64,000 bases of DNA from Burkholderiales bacterium 67-32 (GTDB taxonomy: Bacteria; Pseudomonadota; Gammaproteobacteria; Burkholderiales; Burkholderiaceae_B): assembly GCA_001898625.1 (NCBI GenBank), contig MKUP01000007.1:104385-168384 (forward strand), given 5' to 3'. The notes below the pieces were generated by a model that was not told the origin of the DNA, did no database searches, and saw only the letters and a list, made by a program, of their open reading frames with translations. The position numbers were made by a program, and so were the translations under genes. Of this stretch, positions 8,191-16,664 are shown piece after piece. The first letter of the stretch is position 1, and every line of letters starts with the position of its first letter.

Positions 8191-8772
8191 ATGTCGCTCG
8201 TCGCCGTTCGCAAGACCCAGTTGTCCATCGAAACCATCCTGCACGAACGCGGCCCCGCGGCGGCGACGCCGCTGCGGGTGGGCACGGCGCTGGCCGTGGT
8301 CGCCAATCCCTACGCCGGCCGCTACGAGCCCGACCTGCTGCCTTTCATGCAGGCGCTGCGCGAGCTGGGGCGAGACCTGTCGCGCCAGTTGGCCGATGCG
8401 CTGGGCGGGGCCGCGAACGTGCAAGCCTATGGCAAGGGCGCGATCGTGGGCGAAGACGGCGAACTGGAACATGGCGCCGTCTGGCACGAGGCGGGGGGCT
8501 GGGCCATGCGCGAAGTGCTGGGCGAGCGCAAGGCCATCGTGCCTGCCGCCAAGACCATCGGCCACGCGGGGACGCGGCTGATGATCCCGCTGGGCCATAC
8601 CCAGGCCGCCTTCGTGCGCAGCCATTTCGGCGTGGCCGAGATGACCCTGTGGGATGCACCGCGGCGCGACGAGATCCTGTTCGGCCTGGCGATGGCCACG
8701 GGGGGACGCGTCCACGCGCGGCTGGGCGGGCTGGCTGCCCGGGACGTACAGGGCCAGGACGGCCTGCGCTGA
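8191..8772 (+). CDS. AA_synth-family protein (putative amino acid synthesis / ring-opening accessory)
   Basis: A 193-residue protein of the AA_synth family (formerly DUF1185). Recognised by TALAVVANPYAGRYEPDLLPFM near the N-terminus and by AIVGEDGELEHGAVWHEAGGWAMRE in the middle. Members are found beside catabolic genes for cyclic amides and heterocycles, but the biochemical role is not firmly established. It is 15 bp downstream of the MDR gene and 25 bp upstream of the VOC gene, in one operon. No membrane or signal segment is seen. Confidence 0.72.
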   Translation: MSLVAVRKTQLSIETILHERGPAAATPLRVGTALAVVANPYAGRYEPDLLPFMQALRELGRDLSRQLADALGGAANVQAYGKGAIVGEDGELEHGAVWHEAGGWAMREVLGERKAIVPAAKTIGHAGTRLMIPLGHTQAAFVRSHFGVAEMTLWDAPRRDEILFGLAMATGGRVHARLGGLAARDVQGQDGLR

Positions 8773-8797
8773 CGATAGACGGATAAGGGAGAGACCC

Positions 8798-9340
8798 ATG
8801 GCGGTATCGGCATTGCCCAGCTTGTCCCATTTCGGCATCTACGTGCATGACGTGGAGCGCATGGTGGCCTTCTATACGCGGGTGTTCGGCCTGAAGGAGA
8901 CCGACCGGGGCGAGGGATCCACGTTTCGCAACACCCTGGTCTTCCTGAGCGCCCGGCCCGAGCAGCACCACCAGCTCGTGCTGGCTTCGGGCCGGCCCGC
9001 GGACGCCACTTTCAGCACGGTGATGCAGATGTCGTTCAAGGTGCCGGCCATCGACGACCTGCGGCGCATCCACCGCGATGCGCTGGCCGAGGGCGCGACC
9101 GGCATGCGCGGCCTGAACCACGGCAACGCGCTGTCCATCTATTTTTCGGACATCGAGGGCAATACCGTCGAGGTCTATATGGATACGCCCTATCACGTGG
9201 CCCAGCCGCATGGCGATCCGCTCGACCTGGACCTGCCTGATTCCGTGCTGCTGGAGCAGACCGAACGCCTGTGCCGGCAGGATCCGACCTTCATGCCGCG
9301 CGAGGAATGGGAGCGGCGCTTCGTGGCCTCGCTCGGCTAG
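8798..9340 (+). CDS. VOC (glyoxalase/extradiol dioxygenase fold) protein
   Basis: A 180-residue VOC-superfamily protein. The beta-alpha-beta modules are visible: LSHFGIYVHDVERMVAFYTRVFGLKETDRG in the first half, and HGNALSIYFSDIEGNTVEVYMDTPYHV with the metal-ligand Glu in the second. The first His of LSHFGI is the usual metal ligand. It could be a single-domain ring-cleavage enzyme, an isomerase or a glyoxalase. It is the last gene of the GntR-controlled operon. The start at 8798 follows a GGATAAGGGAGAG purine-rich stretch. Confidence 0.82.
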   Translation: MAVSALPSLSHFGIYVHDVERMVAFYTRVFGLKETDRGEGSTFRNTLVFLSARPEQHHQLVLASGRPADATFSTVMQMSFKVPAIDDLRRIHRDALAEGATGMRGLNHGNALSIYFSDIEGNTVEVYMDTPYHVAQPHGDPLDLDLPDSVLLEQTERLCRQDPTFMPREEWERRFVASLG

Positions 9341-9448
9341 CGCGCGGGTCCCTGTGTCAATGCTGGCAGCCGGGGTATTACCTTATGGGAAGGAGGGGCA
9401 GGCTACTATGGCGACCATCCGCAATACCGCACGTTCCAGGAGCGAAAC

Positions 9449-10672
9449 ATGCCCCAAGCCCCCATGCGCCTTCCCGTCTACATGGACTACAGCGCCACGA
9501 CGCCGGTCGATCCGCGCGTTGTCGACGCGATGGTGCCCTACCTGTACGAGAAGTTCGGCAATCCCGCCTCGCGCAGCCACGCCTATGGCTGGGAGGCCGA
9601 GGAAGCGGTCGAGGCCGCGCGCGGCCACGTCGCGGCGCTGCTGAACGCCGATCCCCGCGAGATCGTCTGGACCTCGGGCGCCACCGAAGGCAACAACCTC
9701 GCCATCAAGGGCGCGGCGAATTTCTACGCCGAGCGCGGCAAACACATCATTACCGTCAAGACCGAGCACAAGGCGGTCCTGGACACCTTCCGCGAACTCG
9801 AGCGCCAGGGCTTCGAGGCCACCTACCTGGACGTGGACGAGGACGGCCTGCTGCCGCTCGCGCGCCTGGAGGCTGCCATCCGCCCGGACACCATCCTGGT
9901 CTCGGTCATGCTGGTCAACAACGAGATCGGCGTGATCCAGGATGTGGAAGCCATCGGCAAGCTCTGTCGCGAGCGCGGCGTGCTGTACCACTGCGATGCC
10001 GTGCAGGGCGCGGGCAAGGTGCCCATCGATGTCCAGTCCTTCCCGGTCGACCTGCTGACGGTGACCGCGCACAAGCTCTACGGCCCCAAGGGCATTGGCG
10101 CCCTGTACGTGCGGCGCAAGCCGCGGGTGCGCATCGAGGCGCAGATGCATGGTGGCGGCCACGAGCGCGGCATGCGCTCGGGCACGCTGCCCACGCACCA
10201 GATCGTCGGCATGGGCGAAGCCTTCCGCCTGGCCAGGCTGGAAATGCAACTGGAGTCGGCGCGCGTCGGTAAGCTGCGCGACCGGCTGCTGGCGGGCCTG
10301 TCCGAGATGCAGGAAGTCTATGTGAACGGCAGCCTCGAACATCGCGTGCCGCACAACCTCAACATGAGCTTCAACTTCGTCGAAGGCGAGTCGCTCATCA
10401 TGGCGATCAAGGATGTCGCGGTGTCGTCGGGGTCGGCCTGCACCTCGGCGTCGCTGGAGCCTTCCTTCGTGCTGCGCGCCCTGGGCCGCAGCGACGAGCT
10501 GGCGCACAGCTCCATCCGCTTCACGCTGGGCCGCTTCACCACCGAGCAGGAAGTCGATTTCGTCGTCGACCTGATCAAGGGCAAGGTCGCCAAGCTGCGC
10601 GAGCTCAGCCCGCTCTGGGAGATGTACCAGGATGGCGTGGATCTGAGCACCATCCAGTGGGCCGCCCACTAA
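9449..10672 (+). CDS. Cysteine desulfurase (IscS-like)
   Basis: PLP enzyme of 407 residues that takes sulfur from L-cysteine for Fe-S clusters and thiolated cofactors. The PLP lysine is in [10 protein letters not shown] (K209); the mobile-loop persulfide cysteine is in SGSACTS (C331), followed by the IscS-type [13 protein letters not shown]. The substrate-binding [11 protein letters not shown] segment is present. Length and C-terminus match IscS rather than SufS or CsdA. It stands alone: neither iscR nor iscU/iscA is adjacent, so it may be a second copy outside the main isc operon. A CAGGAG ribosome site precedes the ATG. Confidence 0.92.
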   Translation: MPQAPMRLPVYMDYSATTPVDPRVVDAMVPYLYEKFGNPASRSHAYGWEAEEAVEAARGHVAALLNADPREIVWTSGATEGNNLAIKGAANFYAERGKHIITVKTEHKAVLDTFRELERQGFEATYLDVDEDGLLPLARLEAAIRPDTILVSVMLVNNEIGVIQDVEAIGKLCRERGVLYHCDAVQGAGKVPIDVQSFPVDLLTVTAHKLYGPKGIGALYVRRKPRVRIEAQMHGGGHERGMRSGTLPTHQIVGMGEAFRLARLEMQLESARVGKLRDRLLAGLSEMQEVYVNGSLEHRVPHNLNMSFNFVEGESLIMAIKDVAVSSGSACTSASLEPSFVLRALGRSDELAHSSIRFTLGRFTTEQEVDFVVDLIKGKVAKLRELSPLWEMYQDGVDLSTIQWAAH

Positions 10673-10809
10673 GGGGCAGGACCGGGCAGGCGGCGCGGCC
10701 GCCATTTCGCCAGCCGAAATAGCCCAAGAAACCCCGGCGCGCCCAGGGCCGTCGGGGCTATGCTGCGGGGGTCCGTGATTTCCCGCCGCGCAGCGCGGCC
10801 TTGCCTTTC

Positions 10810-12033
10810 ATGTCCGATCATCCCGCTTCCGGCGCCCGGCGCGCCCTGTCCGGCATTCGTGTCCTCGATCTCACCTCGGCGGTGGTCGGGCCCTACGCCG
10901 CCAAGATCATGGCCGACCACGGCGCCGACGTGATCAAGGTCGAGGCGGCCGACGGCGACGTCATCCGCTGGATCGCCGGGCCTTCCCCCACGCCCGGCAT
11001 GTCGGGCAAGTTCATGCACCTGAACCGCGGCAAGCGCAGCATCGTGCTGGACCTGAAGCAGCCGAGGGGCCGCGAGGCCGTGATGCGGCTGGTCGCGCGC
11101 GCCGACGTGCTGCTGATCAACATGCGGCCGCAGGCGGTGGAACGCCTGGGGCTGGACTACGACAGCGTGGCGCGCGCGAACCCCCGGCTGGTGTATTGCG
11201 CGATGGTCGGCTTCGGTCCCGGGCCGTACCGTGACACGCCCGCCTACGACTCCATCATCCAGGGCGGGGCGGGCGTGGCCGCGCTGTCCGAGATGGCGAC
11301 CGGCCAGCCGCGCTACGTGCCCTACGTCGTGGCCGACCGCACCGTGGGCCTGATGGCGCTCAATGCCGTCATGATGGCGCTGTTCCAGCGCGAGCGCACC
11401 GGTGAAGGCCAATGCGTGGAGGTGCCCATGTTCGAAAACATGGCGGCCCTGATGCTGAGCGAGCATCTGTACGGCTCGACCTTCGACCCGCCGCTGTCGC
11501 CGCCCGGCGACCTGCGCCTGATCGACCCGCAGGCCAGTCCCGTCAAGACGGCGGACGGCTACGTCTGCCTGACGACCAACACCGATGCCCAGGCCTTCGC
11601 GCTGATGCGCGCGATGGGGCATCCCGAGATGCAGACCGATCCGCGTTTCAGCACCAAGCAGGCTCGCGCCGCCCACAGCCGCGAGTACTTCGGCATCCGG
11701 GCCGAGGCGATCGCCCGCCGCACGACCGCCGAATGGCTGGCGCTGCTGAAGGAAGCGGACATCCCGGCCATGCCCTACAACACGCTGGACAGCCTGCGCT
11801 CGGATCCGCACATCGTGGCCTCCGGCCTGTTGCGCGAAGTGGATCATCCCACCGAAGGGAAGATGTGGGACCTGGCCGATCCCACCCGCATGAGCGGCAG
11901 GGACGACGCGCCATCCCGGCCGGCGCCCAAGCTGGGGGAGCACGGCGCCGAGATCCTGGCCGAGGCGGGTTATTCGACGGAAGAGATCGAGGCGTTGGCC
12001 GGCACCGGCGCGCTGGGGCCTTCGTCGGCCTGA
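10810..12033 (+). CDS. CaiB/BaiF-family (class III) CoA transferase
   Basis: A cytoplasmic CoA transferase of 407 residues, the usual size. N-terminal RVLDLTSAVVGPYAAKIMADHGADVIKVE is the family signature; the catalytic Asp is expected in AYDSIIQGGAG (YD at about residues 146-147). The C-terminal SDPHIVASGLL and PAPKLGEHGAEIL are also typical. A TTG three codons upstream is possible, but ATG at 10810 fits family starts. It would move CoA between carboxylates. Its 3' end overlaps the convergent IclR gene by 64 bp, so the two may affect each other transcriptionally. Confidence 0.9.
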   Translation: MSDHPASGARRALSGIRVLDLTSAVVGPYAAKIMADHGADVIKVEAADGDVIRWIAGPSPTPGMSGKFMHLNRGKRSIVLDLKQPRGREAVMRLVARADVLLINMRPQAVERLGLDYDSVARANPRLVYCAMVGFGPGPYRDTPAYDSIIQGGAGVAALSEMATGQPRYVPYVVADRTVGLMALNAVMMALFQRERTGEGQCVEVPMFENMAALMLSEHLYGSTFDPPLSPPGDLRLIDPQASPVKTADGYVCLTTNTDAQAFALMRAMGHPEMQTDPRFSTKQARAAHSREYFGIRAEAIARRTTAEWLALLKEADIPAMPYNTLDSLRSDPHIVASGLLREVDHPTEGKMWDLADPTRMSGRDDAPSRPAPKLGEHGAEILAEAGYSTEEIEALAGTGALGPSSA

Positions 12034-12755
12034 TCCATGTGCCGCAGCGGCGCATGGGCAGCCAGGATCTCCGAGGCGGTCTGCTGCAGGATGGGGATGT
12101 GGCGGTCCAGGAAGTCCTGGGTCATCGTGGAGCCGAAGGTGGTCATGCTCAGCACGGCCAGCAGTTCGCCGTCCTCGGCCACCGGCACGGCGCAGGTCGC
12201 GCTTTCCCACTCCGCGGTCGGCTGCCGTACCGCGTAGCCGCGGTCCCGCGTGGCGTCCAGGATGGCCTGGAGTTCGGCCGAGGCGCCCTCGGGCAGCAGG
12301 AAGCGCCGTTCGGGCTCGGAACAGAAGGCCAGGTAGGCCAGCCCGACCGAGGATTGCGCCATCGCATGGCGGCGTCCGTACGTGGTGGGCAGGTAGGCCA
12401 GGGGGCTGTAGGGCATGGTGCTGTAGCGCACGGCCATGCGGTCGCCGTCCAGGGTCGACAGACCCAGCGGCCACTTGATCCGGCGCGTGGTCCGGATCAT
12501 GCAGGGAATGGCCGCGTCCACGATCAGCAGCCGTTCCGAGCAGCCGTCGCTCAGGTCGCGCACCTTGCCGGTCAATTGATAGCTGCCTCGGGCGTCGACC
12601 TCGCGCACATAGCCTTCGTCCCGCAGTGTTTCCAGGATGCGGAAGACGGTGGGCTTGGGCAGGCCCGTGTCCCGGTGCAGGTCCGCCAGCGTCGAATGCA
12701 TGCGCGCGTTCATCGCGCGCAATACCGCCAGTCCCCGGGAAATGGACCGTATCAT
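11970..12755 (-). CDS. IclR-family transcriptional regulator
   Basis: A 261-residue IclR regulator: winged helix-turn-helix at residues 1-60 (STLADLHRDTGLPKPTVFRILETLRDEGYV) and the C-terminal ligand domain (AMAQSSVGLAYLAFC, CAVPVAEDGELLAVLSMTTFGS). It is convergent with the CoA transferase and overlaps its last 64 bp, and lies 34 bp upstream of trmB on the same strand. It is likely a regulator of the CoA transferase, by analogy with common gene pairs, but no operator was recognised. Confidence 0.9.
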   Translation of the reverse strand: MIRSISRGLAVLRAMNARMHSTLADLHRDTGLPKPTVFRILETLRDEGYVREVDARGSYQLTGKVRDLSDGCSERLLIVDAAIPCMIRTTRRIKWPLGLSTLDGDRMAVRYSTMPYSPLAYLPTTYGRRHAMAQSSVGLAYLAFCSEPERRFLLPEGASAELQAILDATRDRGYAVRQPTAEWESATCAVPVAEDGELLAVLSMTTFGSTMTQDFLDRHIPILQQTASEILAAHAPLRHMDQADEGPSAPVPANASISSVE

Positions 12756-12789
12756 CGCCGCCGTTCCCCGTCAGGCCCGGACGTGGCGG

Positions 12790-13575
12790 TCAGGCATCGG
12801 CCCGAGGGGAATAGCGGGAGGCAGGCGGGCGTTCGAAGATCAGGTCCCACACGCCGTGGCCCAGCCGCAGGCCGCGGGTCTCGAACTTGGTCTGGGGCCG
12901 CCAGGCCGGACGCTCGGCATAGCCTTCGCAGGTATTGCACAACTGCGATTCGCCGCTCAGCACTTCCAGCATCTGTTCGGCATATGGCTGCCAGTCGGTC
13001 GCGCAATGCAGATAGGCACCCGGCGCCAGGCGGGTGGCCAGTAGTGCGATGAAGGCGGGCTGGATCAGGCGCCGCTTGTGGTGCCGCTTCTTGGGCCACG
13101 GATCGGGAAAGTAGATGTGCACGCCCGCCAGCGAGGCCGGCGGAATCATGTCGCGCATGACTTCCACCGCGTCGTGCTGGACGATGCGCACGTTGCGCAG
13201 GCCCGAATCCTCGATGCGCCGGAGCATGGCGCCCACGCCGGCGTTGAATACTTCCACGCCCAGGAAGTTGCGCTCGGGCTGGGCCAGTGCGATCCGCTCG
13301 GTGGTCTCGCCCATGCCGAAGCCGATCTCCAGCACCGTGGGCGCCTCGCGGCCGAACACCTGGGCGAACGAGATGTGGCGGTCCGTGTAGGGCAGGGACC
13401 AGGTGTCGGTCAGCGTCTCGAGCGCTTCTTTCTGGCTGAGCGTGATGTGGCCGCGGCGGTGGACGAAGCTGCGGATGTGGGTGCCCGGCCGCGCGGCCTG
13501 GGGCAGTTCGCCGCCGGCCAGGGCCGGCTCGGCGGCCGGGATGGGCAGGGCGGGAGAAGGAGTGGTCATGTTCAT
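12790..13575 (-). CDS. trmB: tRNA (guanine-N7-)-methyltransferase
   Basis: Makes m7G46 in tRNA using S-adenosylmethionine. The SAM-binding motif is [12 protein letters not shown]; the TrmB-specific tract [19 protein letters not shown] contains the catalytic Asp. At 261 residues it is slightly longer than E. coli TrmB because of a proline/alanine-rich N-terminal extension (about 30 residues) common in Burkholderiales. Two ATGs occur at the start (13575 and 13569). It lies only 7 bp after thiS on the same strand, so the two are co-transcribed. Confidence 0.95.
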   Translation of the reverse strand: MNMTTPSPALPIPAAEPALAGGELPQAARPGTHIRSFVHRRGHITLSQKEALETLTDTWSLPYTDRHISFAQVFGREAPTVLEIGFGMGETTERIALAQPERNFLGVEVFNAGVGAMLRRIEDSGLRNVRIVQHDAVEVMRDMIPPASLAGVHIYFPDPWPKKRHHKRRLIQPAFIALLATRLAPGAYLHCATDWQPYAEQMLEVLSGESQLCNTCEGYAERPAWRPQTKFETRGLRLGHGVWDLIFERPPASRYSPRADA

Positions 13576-13582
13576 CGTGATC

Positions 13583-13783
13583 CTAGCCTCCGCCGACGGC
13601 GACGACGATTTCGAGCCGGTCGCCGTGGGCGATGAGGGTGTTCTGGTGCGCGCTGCGCGGGACGATCTCGCCGTTGCGCTCGATGGCCACGCGCTTGCCC
13701 GCGTAGCCCAGCGCCTGGATCAGATCGGCCACCGAGGAGGCTGCCTCGATGGTGCGCGGTTCCCCGTTCAATACGATATTCAT
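13583..13783 (-). CDS. thiS: Sulfur carrier protein ThiS
   Basis: A 66-residue ubiquitin-like sulfur carrier for the thiazole ring of thiamine. It starts [12 protein letters not shown] and ends in the Gly-Gly tail (VVAVGGG) whose C-terminus is thiocarboxylated. The fold and length match ThiS, although the extra third glycine at the tail is slightly unusual. The partner thiazole synthase thiG, which normally follows thiS, is not here: trmB starts 7 bp downstream. If thiG is absent elsewhere, this ThiS would be orphaned. Confidence 0.9.
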   Translation of the reverse strand: MNIVLNGEPRTIEAASSVADLIQALGYAGKRVAIERNGEIVPRSAHQNTLIAHGDRLEIVVAVGGG

Positions 13784-13937
13784 GGCCGGGATTTTAGTCG
13801 GTCTCGGGCCGGTGGTGCGGCAAGCTCCGCGTCAGGTCGGTAACGGATTGCGGGTACCAGGCGATCATTCATGCGACTGATTGATTCGGGTTTACCCCAT
13901 AGACCCGTGTCCAAGTGTGACCTACTATGTATTTATG

Positions 13938-13966
13938 CCATATATAAATCATCGTTTTATATATGG
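13938..13966. promoter_or_regulatory. AT-rich perfect inverted repeat upstream of ABC operon
   Basis: CCATATATAAA (13938-13948) is exactly complementary to TTTATATATGG (13956-13966), with a 7-bp spacer. It sits in the 287-bp AT-rich gap between thiS and the ABC binding-protein gene at 14071. No TPP riboswitch features were found there. The repeat could be an operator for an unlinked regulator or a local hairpin. Confidence 0.5.
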
Positions 13967-14070
13967 TACAAACCGGCCCTTCCGGTTTTCTCCCACTCAT
14001 ATGCCGGCGGGATGCTTCCCGCGCCAGGCCAGGCCGCCGCGATCGCCGCGGCCACAACTGGAGTCCTTTG

Positions 14071-15087
14071 ATGAAACGTCGCGAATTCCTCGGCAGCGCG
14101 GCTGCCGCCGCCGCCACGCTGTTGCCGCTGCCGGGCCTGGTGTCCGTGGTGCACGCCCAGGGCAAGGGCAAGCTGACTTTCCTGACGCCGTCGTCGTTCT
14201 CTCTGGCCTTCTCGCCGGTGCTGTATGCGTCGGTGGCCGGCTACTTCGCCAAGGAAGGGCTGGACCTGAAGGTCGAGGCCGGACGCGGCGCCGCCCAGGT
14301 CGTCCAGCTGACCGCGGCCAAGCAGGTGCAGACCGGCCGCACCGGCGGCGCCAACTACATGATGGCCCGCGTCAACAGCAATGCCCCGGTCATCGCCATC
14401 GCCACCATCGCCCAGCGTTCGCCGTTCGCGGTGATCTCGTCCAAGGACGCCCCGATCCGCACGCCGCAGGACCTGTCGGGCAAGGTCATCGGCGTGCAGT
14501 CGGCCGGCGGCTCGATGGAAGCCACGCTGGACCTGATGCTGATGCGCGCCAAGATCGATCCCAAGTCGGTGCGCCGCGAGCGGGTGGCCGATTCCGCCGC
14601 CTCCTTCGGCATGATCCAGTCCAAGCGCGTGCAGGGTTTCCTGGGCAATGCCAGCTCGGCCATCCGGCTGACCGCCCAGAACTTCCCCGTCTCCACCATG
14701 CAGATGGACGACGGCGTGCCGGGGCAGGTCTACGTGGCCGAGGAAGCCGAACTGGCCGCCAACAAGGACGCCTTCGTGGCCTTCCTGCGCGCCGCGTACC
14801 GCTCGGCCCAGGAACTGATCGCTATGGACGACGCGGCGCTGCAGAAGGCCGTGGCCCTGATGCGTGGCAAGTACGACATTCCCGGTTCGGACAACACGCC
14901 GATCGCGCTGGCCGACATGCGCGCCAACCGCGAGCTGTGGACGACCGCGAATCCCAAGCAGGTCCTGCGCTGCAACGAAGCGCAGTGGACCGAGGGCGAG
15001 TCGCTGCTGCGCCAGGCCGGCCTGCTCAAGCAGCCGACCACCAAGGCGCTGTACACCAACGACATCTGGGAGGCCGCCAATGGCTGA
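14071..15087 (+). CDS. ABC transporter substrate-binding protein (NMT1/THI5, SsuA-like)
   Basis: A 338-residue periplasmic binding protein. The N-terminus has a twin-arginine-like signal (MKRREFLGSAAAAAATLL, cleaved near VHA), then the NMT1/SsuA-type fold: PVLYASVAGYFAKEGLDLKVEAGRG, LSGKVIGVQSAGGSMEATLDLML and AEEAELAANKDAFVAFLRAAYRSAQ. The start at 14071 places the RR motif correctly. Its gene overlaps the ATPase gene by 8 bp. Ligands in this family include sulfonates, nitrate and pyrimidines. Location next to thiS is suggestive of a thiamine-precursor ligand but is not proof. Confidence 0.88.
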   Translation: MKRREFLGSAAAAAATLLPLPGLVSVVHAQGKGKLTFLTPSSFSLAFSPVLYASVAGYFAKEGLDLKVEAGRGAAQVVQLTAAKQVQTGRTGGANYMMARVNSNAPVIAIATIAQRSPFAVISSKDAPIRTPQDLSGKVIGVQSAGGSMEATLDLMLMRAKIDPKSVRRERVADSAASFGMIQSKRVQGFLGNASSAIRLTAQNFPVSTMQMDDGVPGQVYVAEEAELAANKDAFVAFLRAAYRSAQELIAMDDAALQKAVALMRGKYDIPGSDNTPIALADMRANRELWTTANPKQVLRCNEAQWTEGESLLRQAGLLKQPTTKALYTNDIWEAANG

Positions 15088-15886
15088 CAGCACCGTACGC
15101 ATGGTGCCGCCGGCCGGTAACGTGCATGCGCTGAACGCCAGCCGCGGACCGGTGGTCCGCGTGGATGGCGTCTCCAAGCGCTTCGATACCAAGTCGGGTA
15201 CGGTCCAGGCCCTGGAAGGCATTCGCCAGTCCATCGACACGGGCGAATTCGTCGCCATCGTCGGGCCGTCGGGCTGCGGCAAGTCGACCTTGCTGCGCAT
15301 CCTGTGCGGCCTGGAAGAGCCGACCGAGGGCCGGATCGACTGGGGCCGCGAAGGCCAGGCGCCGCGCATGGGCGTGGCGTTCCAGGACCACCGCCTGCTG
15401 CCCTGGCTCAGCGTCGAGCAGAACATCATGCTGCCCCGGCTCATGCAGGGCCGGGCTTCTGCCGCCGATGTCGACCGCGCGCTCGCGCTGTGCAAGCTGG
15501 TCGGCCTGACCGGGTTCGAGAAGCGCCGTCCGGCCGAGCTGTCGGGCGGCATGAAGCAGCGCGCCTCGGTGGCGCGCGCGTTGTTCACCGATCCTGAACT
15601 GCTGCTGCTGGACGAACCGTTCGGCGCGCTGGACGCGCTTACGCGCGAGCAGATCACCGCCGATACCGAACGCATCTGGACCGAGCAGGGCTTCGCCGCG
15701 CTGTTGATCACCCATTCGATCAGCGAAGCCGTGCACCTGGCCGACCGCGTGATCGTGATGTCGGCCCGCCCCGGCCGCGTGGTGGCCGAATTCAAGATCG
15801 ACCTGCCGCGTCCCCGCACGGAAGCCCTGGGTTCGCCCGAGTTCGGCAAGCTGTGCAGCGACATCCGGAAAAAGCTGGAGCTCTGA
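15080..15886 (+). CDS. ABC transporter ATP-binding protein (SsuB/TauB-like)
   Basis: A 268-residue ATPase with all motifs: Walker A GPSGCGKST, Q-loop AFQDHRLLPW, signature LSGGMKQR, Walker B LLLLDEPFGALD and switch His in LITHSI. The C-terminal VIVMSARPGRVVAEFKIDLPRPR is typical of the nitrate/sulfonate/taurine ATPases. It starts 8 bp inside the binding-protein gene and is followed by the permease after 6 bp, so all three are translationally coupled. Confidence 0.95.
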   Translation: MADSTVRMVPPAGNVHALNASRGPVVRVDGVSKRFDTKSGTVQALEGIRQSIDTGEFVAIVGPSGCGKSTLLRILCGLEEPTEGRIDWGREGQAPRMGVAFQDHRLLPWLSVEQNIMLPRLMQGRASAADVDRALALCKLVGLTGFEKRRPAELSGGMKQRASVARALFTDPELLLLDEPFGALDALTREQITADTERIWTEQGFAALLITHSISEAVHLADRVIVMSARPGRVVAEFKIDLPRPRTEALGSPEFGKLCSDIRKKLEL

Positions 15887-15892
15887 CCCGAC

Positions 15893-16657
15893 ATGAAACG
15901 ATTCGCGCTACAAGTATCCGCCGTCGTGGCCTTCTTCCTGATCTGGAAGGGATACGTGCATTTCTTCGACGTTTCGCCGCTGGTGCTGCCGGCGCCCGAG
16001 CTGGTGGTGGTGGCCCTGTTCCGCCTGCTCGGCGCCACCGACACTTACTACCATCTGGGCATCACGTTGACCGAGTGCCTCGGGGGCTTTCTGTTCGCCA
16101 TCGTGTTCGGCACCATCGTCGGACAGCTCTTGGGCCGCGTCCCCATCCTCGACACGGTGTTCAAGCCCTTCGTGATCGCCTTGCAGGTCACGCCCAAGGT
16201 CGCGCTGATCCCGCTGTTCATCCTGTGGTTCGGCTTCGGGCTGGAGTCCAAGATCATCGTCTCGGCGGTGCTGGCCTTCTTCCCCGTGTTCGCCAACAGC
16301 TACCTGGGCGCGAAATCGGTGGACCGCGGGCTGTCCGAGGTGTTCACCGTGGGCCGCGCCAGGCAGTCGCGGCGCTTTCGCCTGCTGGTCATTCCCAGCT
16401 CGCTGCCCTACATCCTGACCGGAATGGAAATGGCCATCGTGCTGGCCATCATCGGCGCGGTGGTGGGTGAGTTCGTGGCTGGTACGCGCGGCCTGGGCTA
16501 CCTGGCCACCATCAAGCTGCAGGAGCTGGAAGTCGACACGCTGTTCGCGGTGGTGCTGCTGCTGGCGGCCATCGGTTTCTCGCTGTATTTCGCCGTGGGT
16601 TCGCTGCGCAAGGTGTTGATCCCCTGGCACGAATCCGCCAACAAGGTCGCCATCTGA
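15893..16657 (+). CDS. ABC transporter permease (SsuC/TauC-like)
   Basis: A 254-residue inner-membrane permease with about six spans and the EAA-type loop (VGRARQSRRFRLLVIPSSLPYILTG, about residues 158-182). Third gene of the importer operon. The ATPase stop is 6 bp upstream, and the broken FAD-oxidase gene starts 7 bp downstream, so the latter was originally part of this operon. Confidence 0.93.
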   Translation: MKRFALQVSAVVAFFLIWKGYVHFFDVSPLVLPAPELVVVALFRLLGATDTYYHLGITLTECLGGFLFAIVFGTIVGQLLGRVPILDTVFKPFVIALQVTPKVALIPLFILWFGFGLESKIIVSAVLAFFPVFANSYLGAKSVDRGLSEVFTVGRARQSRRFRLLVIPSSLPYILTGMEMAIVLAIIGAVVGEFVAGTRGLGYLATIKLQELEVDTLFAVVLLLAAIGFSLYFAVGSLRKVLIPWHESANKVAI

Positions 16658-16664
16658 TGTCCGG

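Noticed and set aside
13784-14070. TPP riboswitch between thiS and the THI5-like ABC operon.
   Set aside because: No CTGAGA-type or GAACCTGATC-type THI-box elements could be found; only an AT-rich palindrome is present.
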